Positions 51,081 through 63,967 of a DNA stretch of 64,000 nucleotides are shown here, piece by piece. Every line of letters begins with the position of its first letter. Within the stretch, counting starts at the first letter, position 1. The stretch comes from Glandiceps talaboti. Its lineage: Eukaryota > Hemichordata > Enteropneusta > Spengelidae. The position numbers and the translations under genes are program-made. The notes beneath the pieces were generated by a model. That model worked only from the letters and a program-made list of their open reading frames with translations, did no database searches and was not told where the DNA came from. Where the stretch lies: positions 20,285,947-20,349,946 of the forward strand of contig NC_135555.1 of NCBI RefSeq assembly GCF_964340395.1, written 5' to 3'.

Positions 51081-52320
51081 ATTAACACATCTTTTCCGCC
51101 AACGCTTGAAATAAAAAGCCTTGATTTTGGGGTTTTTTTGAAAGGCAACGAGACGTGTAGTTGAAACCGTGACCTCTGACCTTCGGTCAGTAAAAGACAG
51201 TGAAAGATAGAACACTGCTTGGACGGTGCAGTGATAACCAAAGCACTATTAGTGCACACGAATTGATAGTATAATAGCATTTTATTCTATGGTTTTCTAC
51301 CTATAATATTACGTTTCCGCAACCACATACTATTGAACCATAGTATTTCGATATCAGTATAATTGTTATTTAAAATCTTGGTCATTCATAATGTATGACC
51401 TGAATGAGGTAAGATGCTTGTAATAATTACGTACAAGGGTTGTTTCATCATTCATTCACAGCTGAGGTCTACGTCATCAATGCTAACCTGCAGCTGTTTA
51501 GTGAATTTTCCTATAACCATCGCTGAGCTGCAAGAATGCAGTGGTTTGGTTCATATGGACGAAAAACAAATTTCATGTTTACCATTGCAGTTGGGAAAAT
51601 TCAAGTTCAATTTCGATATTTTGAATTTGACCTTGAAAAAATACATAATTGTATGCAAATCTTCGGCGGTAATGCAAGTGAGAATCGGTTTCTACTAAGT
51701 CTTAATGAACTATGTCTAATATTCAGAACTATTTCAGAGTATATATTTATCAAATTGCTACAGATAATGAATAATTTTTAACTTCTGTTTTTTGTAAAAA
51801 TGTACATCCGTCAGTTCCGATTTTTTGGTTTCGTTCTAGAGAGGGCGCTGCTGTAATTTTAGCTACGCCGCGTCAAACACCGACTCAGTTGACATTGGGT
51901 AGAAAGAACAAATATACTTGGATCTGTTTTTGGGAAAAAAAACAGTTCGGATCTTACGATTTTTCTAATTGTCTACAGCCAACTCGTGCTGTTATCTCTG
52001 ATGTCAGAACAGCAATATGTTGATTTATTGGAACATCGCCGAGAGTGTAGACTTGCGCTAGATTTTGACCAGTGCATATATATGTATATATTTAAAGCGG
52101 GTGTACAATATTTGTGAAAAACAAACTGTCGTGTGAATCCATTCAAGAATTATGAAACGCCCCCAATATGTTGAGTGAGGATATCTTTTATGTAGAACTT
52201 AACAATTTCATTACAAACATTCTGTGGATATTAAGTTTTAAGGTGATTTCAAAGTGGTCTAAGCAAAATACATTATAAATAAGGTTTAGCGCCATACCAA
52301 TGTACCACTTTGATTTATAG
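51081..52320. other. Non-coding DNA, nothing recognised
   Basis: The plus-strand frames (51,414-51,698, 51,536-51,781) overlap each other, lack known domains and have no clear splice context. Confidence 0.35.
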
Positions 52321-53112
52321 TTTGACGTGACGTGACGTGACATGGCATGACATGAAAAGACCTGAAATGACGTGACGTGACGTGACGTGATATGATATAT
52401 ATGCGATATGGTCTGATATAATATGATGTGGTGTGGTGTGGTGTTGGTTGTTGTGGTGTGTGGTGCGATGTGGTGTGATGCCATGTGATGGGATGCGATG
52501 TGATGTGATGTGTTGTAGTGTGATGAGGTGCTAGGTGTGGTGTAGTATGGAGTGATGTTAGGTGGTGTGGTATGGAGAGGCGCTTTATGTTACGATGTGA
52601 TGTGATGTGATGTGATGTGATGCGATATAGTGTGTCATGGTATGGTGTAGTGATGGTATGCGATGTAGTGTGGTATTTTGTGGGTTAGTGCGTTTGGCGT
52701 GGTGTGATGCAGCCTGGTTTGCTGTGATGTGGTGTGGTACAGAGTGGTTTAGTGTGATGTGGAGTCTTGTGGTGTGGTGTGTTGTGATGCGTTGTAATGT
52801 GCGGTTTGGTGTAATGCCTTGTGGCGTAATGTGGTGTGGCTTGATAAGATGTGCATAATGTTACATGATGTGATATGACTTGTGGCATGACATATGTGAT
52901 ATACAATGACAAAGTAATAATATAATATAATGTAATACAATACAATACAATGTAATGTTATGTAATGCAATATAATATATTATAATATAATATAATATAA
53001 TATAATATAATACAATATAATACAATACAATATAATATAATATATTATAATGTAATGTAATATAATATAATATAATATAATATAATATAATATAATATAA
53101 TATAATATAATA
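52321..53112. repeat. Degenerate pentanucleotide array, TGNNG-type into (TAATA)n
   Basis: For about 550 bp the plus strand is a drifted 5-bp repeat (TGACG, TGATG, TGGTG and similar words), strongly T/G rich. It then changes at about 52,900 into about 200 bp of TAATA pentamers. Long frames on either strand (for example 52,861-53,358 minus) are Tyr-Ile-Ile-Leu or His-Thr-Thr periods, not proteins. Confidence 0.92.
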
Positions 53113-53511
53113 ATTTATGATATAACATGTTGGTAATATTGCTTGACATAATACAATAAATGTGATTTGATTTGTTATGACATGTGTTGAACATATATGA
53201 TACAATATATTATATAACTTCATCAAAGATGAAATATCTTGACATTTTTCGAAATTCAATACCGTTATAATAACATCATTAACGATGGCAATACATAATA
53301 TAAAAGAAATGAATGAATAATAAATTAATGAATAGTTCAATCCTAAATAGTAAGGCAATATATATGTACTTGTAGACTTTCATTATGGATGAGTGAACGC
53401 ACTTTTTAATCAATACAATATATTTTCATTATAAAATCTTGAATTCTTAATAATTATGAAAATATCAGATAAAATGTAGACAGTAAAGCCGTGCAAGCGA
53501 TATTTCAGCGC
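53113..53511. other. Non-coding DNA, nothing recognised
   Basis: AT-rich sequence between the pentanucleotide array and the (GA)n array. Confidence 0.5.
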
Positions 53512-54740
<1,229 letters not shown>

Positions 54741-54888
54741 CAAACAAACACACACACACTCCCGCACACACACACACGCGCACGCACGCACGCACGCGCA
54801 CACACAGACACGCACGCGCGCGCACACACACATACACGCACGCACGCACAAACAAACAAACAAACAAACAAACAAACAAACAAACAAA
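54741..54888. repeat. Compound (AACA)n-(CA)n-(CGCA)n-(CA)n-(AACA)n array
   Basis: A short AACA start is followed by CA blocks, alternating CGCA blocks and about 12 AACA units. The arrangement is roughly symmetrical, as at 63,019-63,148 (CA then AACA then CA). A poly-C run follows near 54,950. Confidence 0.96.
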
Positions 54889-54999
54889 TGAACAATAAGT
54901 GAACTGTGACACGCTTTTGGTAAGAGACAGAAATTAGCATATTAAGTTACCCCCCCCCCCAGAAAAAAATAAAATAAAACATATATTATATTAAGGATT

Positions 55000-55360
55000 A
55001 ATATAATTGTATGTTTCCCGGCGATAACATGACTTCAGATAATCGTGTAGATAGGTCGGGATTTTATTTTATTTTGTTTTATTTTACCTTTACCTTTTTG
55101 ATCGTTTTTATTTCTGGAAATTAAAATATTGCTTCGACCTAAAAACACACGAAATGTCGGTCAGAATACTACTTCTGTGATAGTTTGAAATATGTACAGA
55201 CATCACTGGGGAAAGAAAACAGACGTTCCTGAAGGTCAAGAAGACAAAGAATTTCTTATCTTTTTTGTTTTAAATCTTTCAAATATATTTAGGATTGGCG
55301 GCATAAACTAGGATCCGTCAGGTTATCGGGAACACACTGTTTGTTTTCATTTTGCCTATG
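55000..55360 (+). mobile_element. Dispersed TIR element, type B, copy 2
   Basis: The element begins near GTATGTTTCCCGGCGATAAC and has GATAGGTCGGGATTTTATTT, ATTGCTTCGACC, GTCGGTCAGAATAC and GGGGAAAGAAAACAGACG. It ends GGTTATCGGGAACACACTGT then TTTTGCCTATG. The body matches the reverse complement of 62,345-62,700 block by block. The right terminal repeat is clear; the left one is decayed. No ORF. Confidence 0.75.
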
Positions 55361-56504
55361 AAAAGGGTACGCTTATTTGCAGTTCATTGTCCCATGGACG
55401 TTGTTCGATAGTGATACTACAATATTGTTTATGACTACGTCATACTTTCATTTAAGGTATTTCATTATTATGATTATTTATAATTTATTTTAAGGTTCGA
55501 TTCATCCTTAAATATCTATTATTTTATGGAAAGTTCATTAAAAATAATCACAATTTTAAAATAAATATCAAAAATCATGTTATGAAGGACTTGAAGTACG
55601 CAAGTGTTACTATATCGTGTTCGTTCCTTTACTACGGGTTTGTATTTCACCCTACGGAAACCATATATATCACTCTCTGTGCATGCTATTAATCCCGCCG
55701 ATACCGTATTAAAATCGAATACTAACCGCACGCCGCCATAAACAGCTACAGAGCGTCACTGACTTCCAACAATGTTATTAGCCGGAAAATATATCTTCTT
55801 AAATTATACCAACATTAAAGAGCTACTAAATTCTTGCTTCCTAATACAAAAATCGTATATTAATGTTAAAATATAACAGAATAGTTTGTTGATCAGAACA
55901 GTTTGTATACGTGTTTCGTTCGGTCCATCGCCCGGCCGCACTGAGTTTTTCATAATCACGATACGCGGTGTTATCTCCAGTAGTCTTGGTATGTATATGC
56001 GTGCAATGTTTCATTCAACTTCTTGGTATCCGCCCTTTTTTATTCTTGGTTTTCAGAAATTTCGAAATCTGTCTCATTTTCAGTGGTATATATATGGAGA
56101 ACAGGAGTATTTCAGCCTGGTTTTTGACGCTGCCGTGAGCCCCGATAATAGCGGTATTCTTTCGACGACTGCTAAACGGGTCACTCGAGCGAGACACACT
56201 TTACTTGAAATTTTACCATCGACATTTACCATTTCTCTAATCTATCTCAATTAACAGACAACTCCCATCTTTAAACAATAACCGTACTTAAATTTTGAAA
56301 AATTATGTTTTACTTCTACTTTATCACGCGGTTACGGAGTTTGCTCCCGGCCAACTACGATGCTTGCCGATGTTATAGCGGTATACACGCATGTGAGCAA
56401 TTCCCTTCTCGTCGGTATGAAAATAACTAGCATTATCTATAGTTGTTCACAATATGCGAAAAGGGACAAATCCACTGAAATCACGGGCACAAATTGGTGT
56501 TAAC
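55361..56504. other. Unassigned DNA with one 122-codon ORF
   Basis: The plus-strand frame 55,886-56,254 (122 residues, Ser/Phe/Ile rich) has no domain I recognise, no clear splice signals and an opposite-strand overlap. I do not call it a gene. Confidence 0.3.
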
Positions 56505-56897
56505 TTAGGCAAAACAAAAAATATGTTTGTTTCCGATAACATGACTTCAGAAAATAGGGTACTTTGGTGGGAATTTTATTTAATTTTACTTCGACCCAAG
56601 ATAAGATACTCGTTGGTCACAATACTTCCGTGAGAATTTGATGAGGTGGAAGACAAATATAGTTGAGCAGTCGAACAAATTATGTAGACTGTACTTGTTA
56701 TAGTCTAAAAGACCTGGTTTCTCTCTGGAATACGTTTTTTTTTTTTTAAAAAACAACTGATGAAGGAAAGGCATGAAGGTATACAATAGAACTAGAAGTA
56801 AACTGTCATAATTTTACCTTTTTACATGTAGGGTCAGTGGTTTCAACTATGGTCGGTCGTGTTATCGGAAACACACTATTTATTTTATTTGGCCTTA
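56505..56897 (+). mobile_element. Dispersed TIR element, type B, copy 3
   Basis: This copy shows the terminal repeats best. The left end is TTAGGCAAAACAAAAAATAT then TTGTTTCCGATAACA. The reverse complement of the right end is TAAGGCCAAATAAAATAAAT then GTGTGTTTCCGATAACA, about 37 bp of imperfect inverted repeat. The left flank inside the repeat continues TGACTTCAGAAAATAGGGTA, shared with copy 2. The middle is diverged. No transposase is encoded. Confidence 0.8.
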
Positions 56898-57530
56898 CAA
56901 TAGAAAACAAATCCTAATTTGTTTCAAAACCCAAGTGCGAAAAAAGTTCGTCAACGATACAAAGCTGACTCCATATTTTGGATTTTAGAGGCAACAAACA
57001 CAACGCTTCTCAGCTACATTACCCAACCCTATCAGTGCTAGTCTTACTATGTGTGGTTTCTGTGGATTATTGTATTAGTGTATAAATCCACCGGCAACAG
57101 ATTTGACCCCTCCCCCTTCCCTAACCACAAGTCTCAAAAGAGTGCGTCGCAACAGTCGTGCCAACACAGGTGACTGTCTCGCTCGCACGATCTTTCCCTG
57201 GACTTTTAGTTCCTTATTTGTGTTGTCAATGGAAATATTTGATTAAATAATTTTGTATATTCTTAGATATAAGAATTACAGTTATACATAAACCTAGTTA
57301 GCTAGTAAAAAGTTGACATGGTTTTTTTTTTGTATTTTTGTTTGTGACACCTGCACACGTAACATTAATTCCACTTTTCTATTCGAGGATCCACAAACTG
57401 TTCTCGAGAAAAATGTAGTTTATATTATCGTCTGACTGGCAAAAACTTATTTGAAATATGGGGAGAGAAATTACAGGGTATAAATTAGTCAAATACCTGA
57501 TTTTGTTTCTCTCCTTTTGTTGTAAAGATT
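56898..57530. other. Non-coding DNA, nothing recognised
   Basis: AT-rich sequence between the TIR element and a candidate exon. Confidence 0.45.
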
Positions 57531-57837
57531 TTAGGCATCTGCGAGGTAAAACTCCCTGCTGATCTGAACCGTGCCGTACTGTTGGTACAACTGGAACACT
57601 CTGTGTACAGCTATAAAGTCGCATAATTTTGTCATAACAAACAAACAAACACTGATATCTGATTTAAATTCCGATGTGTCTCCTTCATATAGATCGCTAA
57701 GTCTTGATGACATCAACTCTAATTTTCCAGTCCGTCTTGACATCATGGAAGTATACTCCAGACCTCCGATGAAATGTTTCATTGGGTTTATTTGTAGTAA
57801 GAAGGCTATATCTGCATAGTTACTGCTGACTTTGATC
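57531..57837 (-). CDS. Candidate terminal host exon, unknown protein
   Basis: I do not recognise the protein. On the minus strand an acceptor-like TTTTCAACACAG precedes an open stretch of about 100 codons ending at TAA (57,531-57,533). Its composition is balanced and protein-like (for example NPMKHFIGGLEYTSMMSRRT, SRLSDLYEGDTSEFKSDISV, HRVFQLYQQYGTVQISREFY). No low-complexity or transposon motif is present. I chose the acceptor over the upstream ATG because the preceding codons lie in a pyrimidine-rich run. No polyadenylation signal or partner exon was found, so it could be a chance frame. Seen: frame and acceptor. Inferred: exon status. Confidence 0.28.
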
Positions 57838-59434
57838 CTGTGTTGAAAATCCCACATTCATTTAGAAAACAAATTAATGACGAGTTCTAATTTGTTTTTA
57901 AATCGGTCAAAAGTTTGTCAAAACTTTACGATAATAGTCTGATTTTGTTTCTTTTCCAAATTGCGTTTCTCTTCGGGTTGGCTTAGGAACAACGTGTCAC
58001 CAATCCATTCGCCAGGCACCAAATGCACCTTGTGGTTTTACCGACTACGTAGGAGTACTCGCCCTCTGCAGTGCCTCGTAATTTTCTCCCAAAAAAATTA
58101 TTTTGACATTTTTTTTTACAAAATCTCGTTCTTCAGTAACTTTCTGACGAAATGCAATCCTTTTTAGTTCAGAAACATATGAAATCCCCTTATTAATGAA
58201 ACAATATCAGAAATTTTGATTATGAGTTATCAATTTTTGACATTTTTCAAATAACTAGGTGATTTGGAAAATCTCATCGCAGTTAACTATGAACATGTAA
58301 AGCTCAGGGCATTTTTTTTTAATTTTCCACATTTCTGTTTTCAAAAATAATATTTTCAATTGTTTTAGCGGGAAATTTACATTGAATATTTTGGCGCGAA
58401 TTGAAGTTGTAGGCGTATCAGTCAACAGTCTCTAGACTCGACACCGGCGGTGTCCTATCTGTCATCAGTTCTACTTCAATACACGAATTCTGCCGTATGA
58501 CTTTGCTATCACTCTATAATCATTATTCGTAAATATTTACAACTTTAGAACACACATACAACATGAAACACACCTGTTTTAAATATCGAACAAGAAATTT
58601 GCCGCCAAAACGTTGCACCACACTTCAAAGATTATTTTGTATTCATTTTTCGAAAACTGCTTTTAATTATTTTAGTTTCATTGCTGTACGTGAATCAAGA
58701 TGTACATTTTTGCGACGAACGACAGGATTTTAGATAGACGACTTTTTTTGATATTTTTGCCGCTCAATTTAGAAGTTGACGGTACTGGCTCAAATTTGTC
58801 GTTGATGTAGCGCGCACTTTCACTTGCCGTTGCGGTGAATAATTTTCTTAAATCATTCTACCTGTTTGAAGTTCGAGATATTATGGCAACTTTTGAAAGC
58901 GTGTGTCGTCTTCTCTTTCAGCGCGGGAAGGAGAAACATCGTTGAATTCCGAAACTACACGAGAATTAGCGCTATGACGTATTGTCCAAAGCATATTCTG
59001 AGTCGAAACTGCAAATTCATTTCCTATTTGGTTACGTAAACCATCACTGCTACTAGGCTAGTACAAAATAAAACTTTGTTAAAAATAGTTCCGTTATAAG
59101 GTCTTCCTTTTCTCATCTCCTCTCCATTTGCATTTAGACCGAGAGTCGAAGTAAAAGTGCAGAATCACCCTGTTGCCTTGTTCTTTTTTGTTACTCATGG
59201 CCGATTACAAAGTTTTCTGAAGTAAACATGATATACATATCTATCTTAAAATACTTATCAACTATGATTTTAATTGATAAGCGACTTTCGTCTTATATCA
59301 GGTTGCCTTAAACCTTGAAGGCTTACACATACATAATTTCCTTGTCTGTGGTACTTCGTAAAATGGACACCCTGGTGTTAAAAATTGTGAACAACACAAA
59401 GTTACCACAGTGACAGTACGCTTAAAATACAGTA
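57838..59434. other. Non-coding DNA with E2F-like sites
   Basis: GCGGGAAA (58,367-58,374) and TTTTGGCGCGAA (58,389-58,400) are E2F-type sites about 15 bp apart, close to a CpG-richer stretch (58.4-58.9 kb). No ORF start is attached. Otherwise nothing was recognised. Confidence 0.4.
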
Positions 59435-59795
59435 CGGCCTAAACAAATAGTTTTGGTTACGGTTACCCTATCTACCCCATCTAGTTTTTCACTGCCGACC
59501 CTAAACTTTTTTTTACGTATTCGAGAAAAATTAAGAAAATCGCATAAATTGTGAAGTTTCAGGAGAAATAGTCGATGCGGAAACTAAAATGACAATATAA
59601 AACTGTTCATTCAATCTGATAGGAAGCAATTAATAGCACAAAGACCGTATGGAAAACAATGGAAAACCTGAACTAGACACTCACACATGAAAAAAATATA
59701 TATAATAAAATTAAATTAAAAAATCTACCTACCCCATGCCACCTATTCTAAAATTGAGCGTAATCGGAACCACACAATTTTTTACTAGGCCTAAT
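59435..59795 (-). mobile_element. Dispersed TIR element, type A, copy 2
   Basis: This is the opposite-orientation match of 25,931-26,302. It starts ACGGCCTAAACAAATAGTTT then GGTTACGGTTACC. It has GCCGACCCTAAACTTTTTTT, ACGTATTCGAGAAAA, an AAATTAAAAA tract and ATCTACCTACCCCATG, and ends CGTAATCGGAACCACACAAT then ACTAGGCC. Alignment is nearly continuous between the two copies. No coding capacity. Confidence 0.82.
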
Positions 59796-62344
59796 CACTA
59801 GCGCTCCGCAAAATACTTTTCTGTAAATTTTTCGAAGATTGGCTGCCACGAAATCGCCTGAAAATTCCCATAGTATGCTCCTCATGTAGTAGTCTATCGA
59901 GGGCGGCTGGACTGCCTCAGAACTGGGTGCCACTATTAAATATTTCCAAAGTCGGTTCTCTATTTGCGGGATTTTTTTCCTACGTCATTCAGTCACTTTA
60001 TAATCAAATACTTCACATTCGAAGTTTTTTTTTTTGAGAAAAGTGATCAAACTATATAATAGTCAAGCTGTTTGTAAAAGGTTACGGGGGCCCGACATGC
60101 AAGTAACGATGGACTCGGAGCAGAAGACGACATGACGGGGAGTTACTACACCACGCAGATGTATAACATAGCAATAAAGATACACTGCACCTCGTCTGAA
60201 GTGTTGTAGTACATATAGTACATTGGAGTACGATTCCACAATGTCATTTCCAGTAGGTGGGTGACAGAGTAATCAAGTGAGGGAATGCGAGTGGGTGTAG
60301 TAAATGCATGACTTAACGTGCAGAATACGAACGCCATTTGACAATTTATGCGGGGGTTCTTCTGATGAATAACTCAACCGCAATCGTAAAATAGATTACC
60401 ATATATGGGGAAGATAAAGCAAAAACCCTCAGCCAGTCAATAGCATTATCAAGTTAACTCTTTATTAAAATCTCTTTATGAAAACAGAGTGTCTGAAAAC
60501 CACGCTCAGGGATAAATCTTCTCCCGTACCAGGGAACGTCAACAGTTTTTTTCTCTCTCTCCATTCAGTGGTAGATCCAGTCTGACAAATCACCGTTCTC
60601 GCTTTGTAAGCGCAACCACTCATTACGTGCGTCTGACATTTTATAAATAAAATACAGCATGTCACGTTGTGTTTTCCATATAACTCTATTGAATTTTTTT
60701 TATAAATATATTAAGATCTATCGTTTTATGGAATATATGCTGAGAGTTAGGACACAAACACAATGTGATGTAGGTTTCATTTTTTTAAATTTATTTCCTG
60801 GTATTGTAACGACGTAAAAACTTGACATCTCTTTTGAATTCGTATGAATATGAGCGACTCTCGAATGTCGATGTATTTTGTGTTTTGTTTCTGTTCTTTG
60901 GAGATTCATTGAATTGATTTTTCAGAAAACACTATTACTAACGAATATGAGTGTCTGTTTGTGCCAAATATAGTGCACACGAGGGCTCAATTCAATTGTC
61001 TACTTGGCATATATGAGGACGTTCGCTAGTCTTTTGTAGTTGTGTTTATTTTTTTCACAACTGATATCTTGGGATTTTTTTCACAGGACTAACCCCATTC
61101 TCGCCACATTTTTGAAAATATTACCAAATTCACAAATAATTTCTTCCCGTTTCATGTTTGTGGTCACATGTCTTCTTGAAGAAAAAAATTATTCCAATTA
61201 CCCATAAATGGTTTTATACTTGATGAATAGTTGACGTTAAAATGCCATTTTTTACTCGTGATCCTAAAATGGCGCGAAACATAGTTTGCTATTAGATGTG
61301 CTCCTTGTAAAGGATTTTGAGCTCATTTTTCAACTGCCAGGTTATTTGACAACTTAAAGCCCACTTATAACGTGGCCATATGGATGAAAAAAATGGTATT
61401 TATTTTGAATTATTGATTATTAAAACAACTCTACTTTGATTTCTATTTACTAACAACATAGATCAAGTAAAAAACAATGTGTAGAAAGTTTTGTTCTTGT
61501 ACGTACAGGAAGTGTGAACAATGCAAACAAACATAAGGTATTTAAGACAGAAACAGACTTTTAAAGAAAGCTTGATTAATTAAAATTCCAAAAAATAAAT
61601 ACCCATATGACCCCTTAAAGTAAAACATGGAATTTCAGTGAATTTTTTTTTTTTCACCTTCTTCAGGTTTTCTACCTCGTGTATTCTCTGTGTCAACAAC
61701 TAATTGAGACTCACCACATAGATGCTGACCATCAGTATGTAGTTTTGTATTTCCATCACCCCCCCCCCCCACCCCATCCTTATGTTAGCTCAGTTCACTA
61801 AACTGACATCGAATGTATTACTTCTGTTCGATTTCACAACCAGGCCATGATGTCGTAATTAGCAGACATGCAAACTTTATTAGGGCCGATATTCCGTTGT
61901 ACGACAGAACACTCTGTCTCTGTTACAATTTGCCTACGATTTATGTGTTTTATCATTTTCAATTACGTTGGAGGAAATTGGGGTTTCACATACCCAACAA
62001 TTATACACATCCAGAGTTCCGCTGGTTTGTACTATGTGACACGATTATGCCGGTTACACCGTAGACAAAGGATAGCGGTCAATACTTACCCGCTTCCTTC
62101 CTTACCAACGCATCGCGAAGTACCAGAATAGCAATAAAGGGCGCCCCCTCCATCATATACCCCTCAAAAATGTATACATTACAACCACTTTCGTCTTGCT
62201 ATGTTTCAATTAATTGTGAAAATACAATGCTCCATAAAATCAAAATCAGATGATATGTTCAGATACCTATTATACAATGTTTCATATAAAATAGTTTCAC
62301 TAAACAGGAGCACGTAATCTTATATCGAACATTGACGTCCGCTT
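59796..62344. other. Non-coding DNA, no supported gene
   Basis: An E2F-like GGCGCGAAAC lies at about 61,271 and a poly-C run near 61,760. The overlapping plus-strand frames at 61,813-62,131 have no recognisable domain. Nothing else was seen. Confidence 0.4.
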
Positions 62345-62700
62345 AGTAAGGTAATTGCGTGTTTCTGAAATCCCGACCTACCCCAGTTTAAGCCTCCGAC
62401 CCTAAACATTTTTTTTCTAAATCATTTCCAACAACAACACGAAAGTTGTCTTTCTTGACCTTCATGTCCGTTTTCTTTCCCCAACGATGCCTATATATAT
62501 TCATCATAACACCACAGAAGGGGTATCCTGACCGACAGTTTGTTGTTTTGGGGTCGAAGCAATATTTTGTTTTAAGAGATAAAAAAAACAATTAAAAGTA
62601 TCAAGGTAAAATAAAATGAAATAAAACATATTCCCGGCCTACCTACCCCACTCCTAGAGACCATGTTGTCAGATACACACAATTATTTTTTTTGCGGGAA
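62345..62700 (-). mobile_element. Dispersed TIR element, type B, copy 4
   Basis: The element runs from GTAAGGTAATTGCGTGTTTC to CAGATACACACAATTATTTT. It shares GACCCTAAACATTTTTTTTC, TCTTTCTTGACCTTCATGTC, TTTGGGGTCGAAGCAATATT and GGCCTACCTACCCCACTCC with the other copies. The 67-codon minus-strand frame inside (62,388-62,591) is an incidental frame. Confidence 0.78.
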
Positions 62701-63017
62701 ATTATGAGACGAGTATTAAGCCACATTTCGCTAAATGAAAAGTGACAATACGTTACAAGTTGATTGTGTGCCTCGATCTGCAAAACGGAAAACTTTGTAA
62801 GAGTGGTTTTGAGTCGATGAACCGATTTATATGATAGCATCAAGACATAAAATAATTATTTGTCAAATGATTTTCTTTGTACATACTAGTAAATTCGTGA
62901 CAATCCATCTAACAGTATTAGAAATAAAAATTATCTGAAACAAAGTAAAAGTTACGAAGTCTTCATTACGACTGTCTGCATACCGACAACCTCTAACAAT
63001 ATACAATCATACAACGA

Positions 63018-63018
<1 letters not shown>
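62701..63018. other. Non-coding DNA, nothing recognised
   Basis: A short AT-rich stretch without features. Confidence 0.5.
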
Positions 63019-63054
<36 letters not shown>

Positions 63055-63104
63055 AACAAACAAACAAACAAACAAGCAAACAAACAAACAAACAAACAAA
63101 CAAA

Positions 63105-63148
<44 letters not shown>
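63019..63148. repeat. Symmetrical (CA)n-(AACA)n-(CA)n compound microsatellite
   Basis: About 15 CA units, about 14 AACA units (one AAGC variant) and about 20 CA units. Frames on the minus strand read Val-Cys and Leu-Phe-Val-Cys periods. Confidence 0.97.
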
Positions 63149-63153
<5 letters not shown>

Positions 63154-63801
63154 TTTTAGAAGACAATACTAATACACGTTTTGCAATTCGATGAATTTTT
63201 TTTTCACTGTCAATCTGGTACGCAAACATTTCTTCCTTACATACTGCGAGTACGACCACCTTACCGGGCCTATTATAACAGTTTTGTTATCCTATTCTCC
63301 GCGTTTTGATTCCTTGACACATCCTATTTGACCGTTCAACACGAATTGAATAAAAGCGACCATTCGAAGTTAGTGCAATGTGTCCCTTAAAATCACCCCC
63401 GACATGACGAAGTATTCGTCGTCCACGTAACATTTGCTGTCGAACCCTAGCTTTTGTATATATCCATGCCATGTTTGGATACTAGTATTCGACATATTAA
63501 AATTTCCGTTTGATTGCATGCTTCTCACAGACCAGGTTTCACCGAACATTCTTTGTAAGTAGCCGCCAACCACTGGCACACCATATGGTAACCCAACAGA
63601 CGAGAGTTGGAGCTTTACAAGAGCGATCACTGATTATTTTTTAACATTACAAGCAAACGCCGACGAATGTAAGCTTTCAATGCTTCTGTGACTCGAAAGC
63701 CGCACTACTTATTTGTGTCCAAATTATAAAACTTTTATTTATTGTCGTTAGAGAAAATTACTGTTTACGCTTAGAAGACACTTACACTTGCTTAAAGTAT
63801 T
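63149..63801. other. Unassigned DNA with two overlapping minus-strand ORFs
   Basis: Minus-strand frames 63,287-63,472 and 63,370-63,630 have protein-like composition but match nothing I know and overlap each other, so at most one could be real. No splice signals stand out. Confidence 0.3.
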
Positions 63802-63930
63802 ATGGCGGGAAAAGTAAAGATAAAAAAAAGAGACCCGAAAAAGAAATCGAAAAAGTCAGTCAAAACCTTCACACATTGGGTTAACCACTTCATCGACCAT
63901 CGTAAAATTTGTCTATTAAGAAACAATTGA
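63802..63930 (+). CDS. Small ORF, possible first exon of a CH-like protein
   Basis: ATG with a favourable context (A at -3, G at +4) opens a 42-codon frame. It has a lysine-rich start (MAGKVKIKKRDPKKKSKKS) followed by VKTFTHWVNHFIDH. The K-T-F-T-x-W-V-N pattern is how many calponin-homology (actin-binding) domains begin, for example in spectrin- and plakin-type proteins. A weak donor (CATC|GTAAAATTT, around 63,900) could end a first exon before the in-frame TGA at 63,928. Continuation would lie outside this window. The resemblance covers only about eight residues and may be chance. Seen: frame and context. Inferred: family. Confidence 0.3.
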   Translation: MAGKVKIKKRDPKKKSKKSVKTFTHWVNHFIDHRKICLLRNN

Positions 63931-63967
63931 AGGTGTATTTGTGTTCCAGTGTAAGCATTGAATATGG

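Noticed and set aside
52861-53358. 165-codon minus-strand ORF
   Set aside because: Tyr-Ile-Ile-Leu period from TAATA pentamers.
55886-56254. 122-codon ORF as a gene
   Set aside because: No known domain, no splice context and an antisense overlap; composition fits a chance frame.
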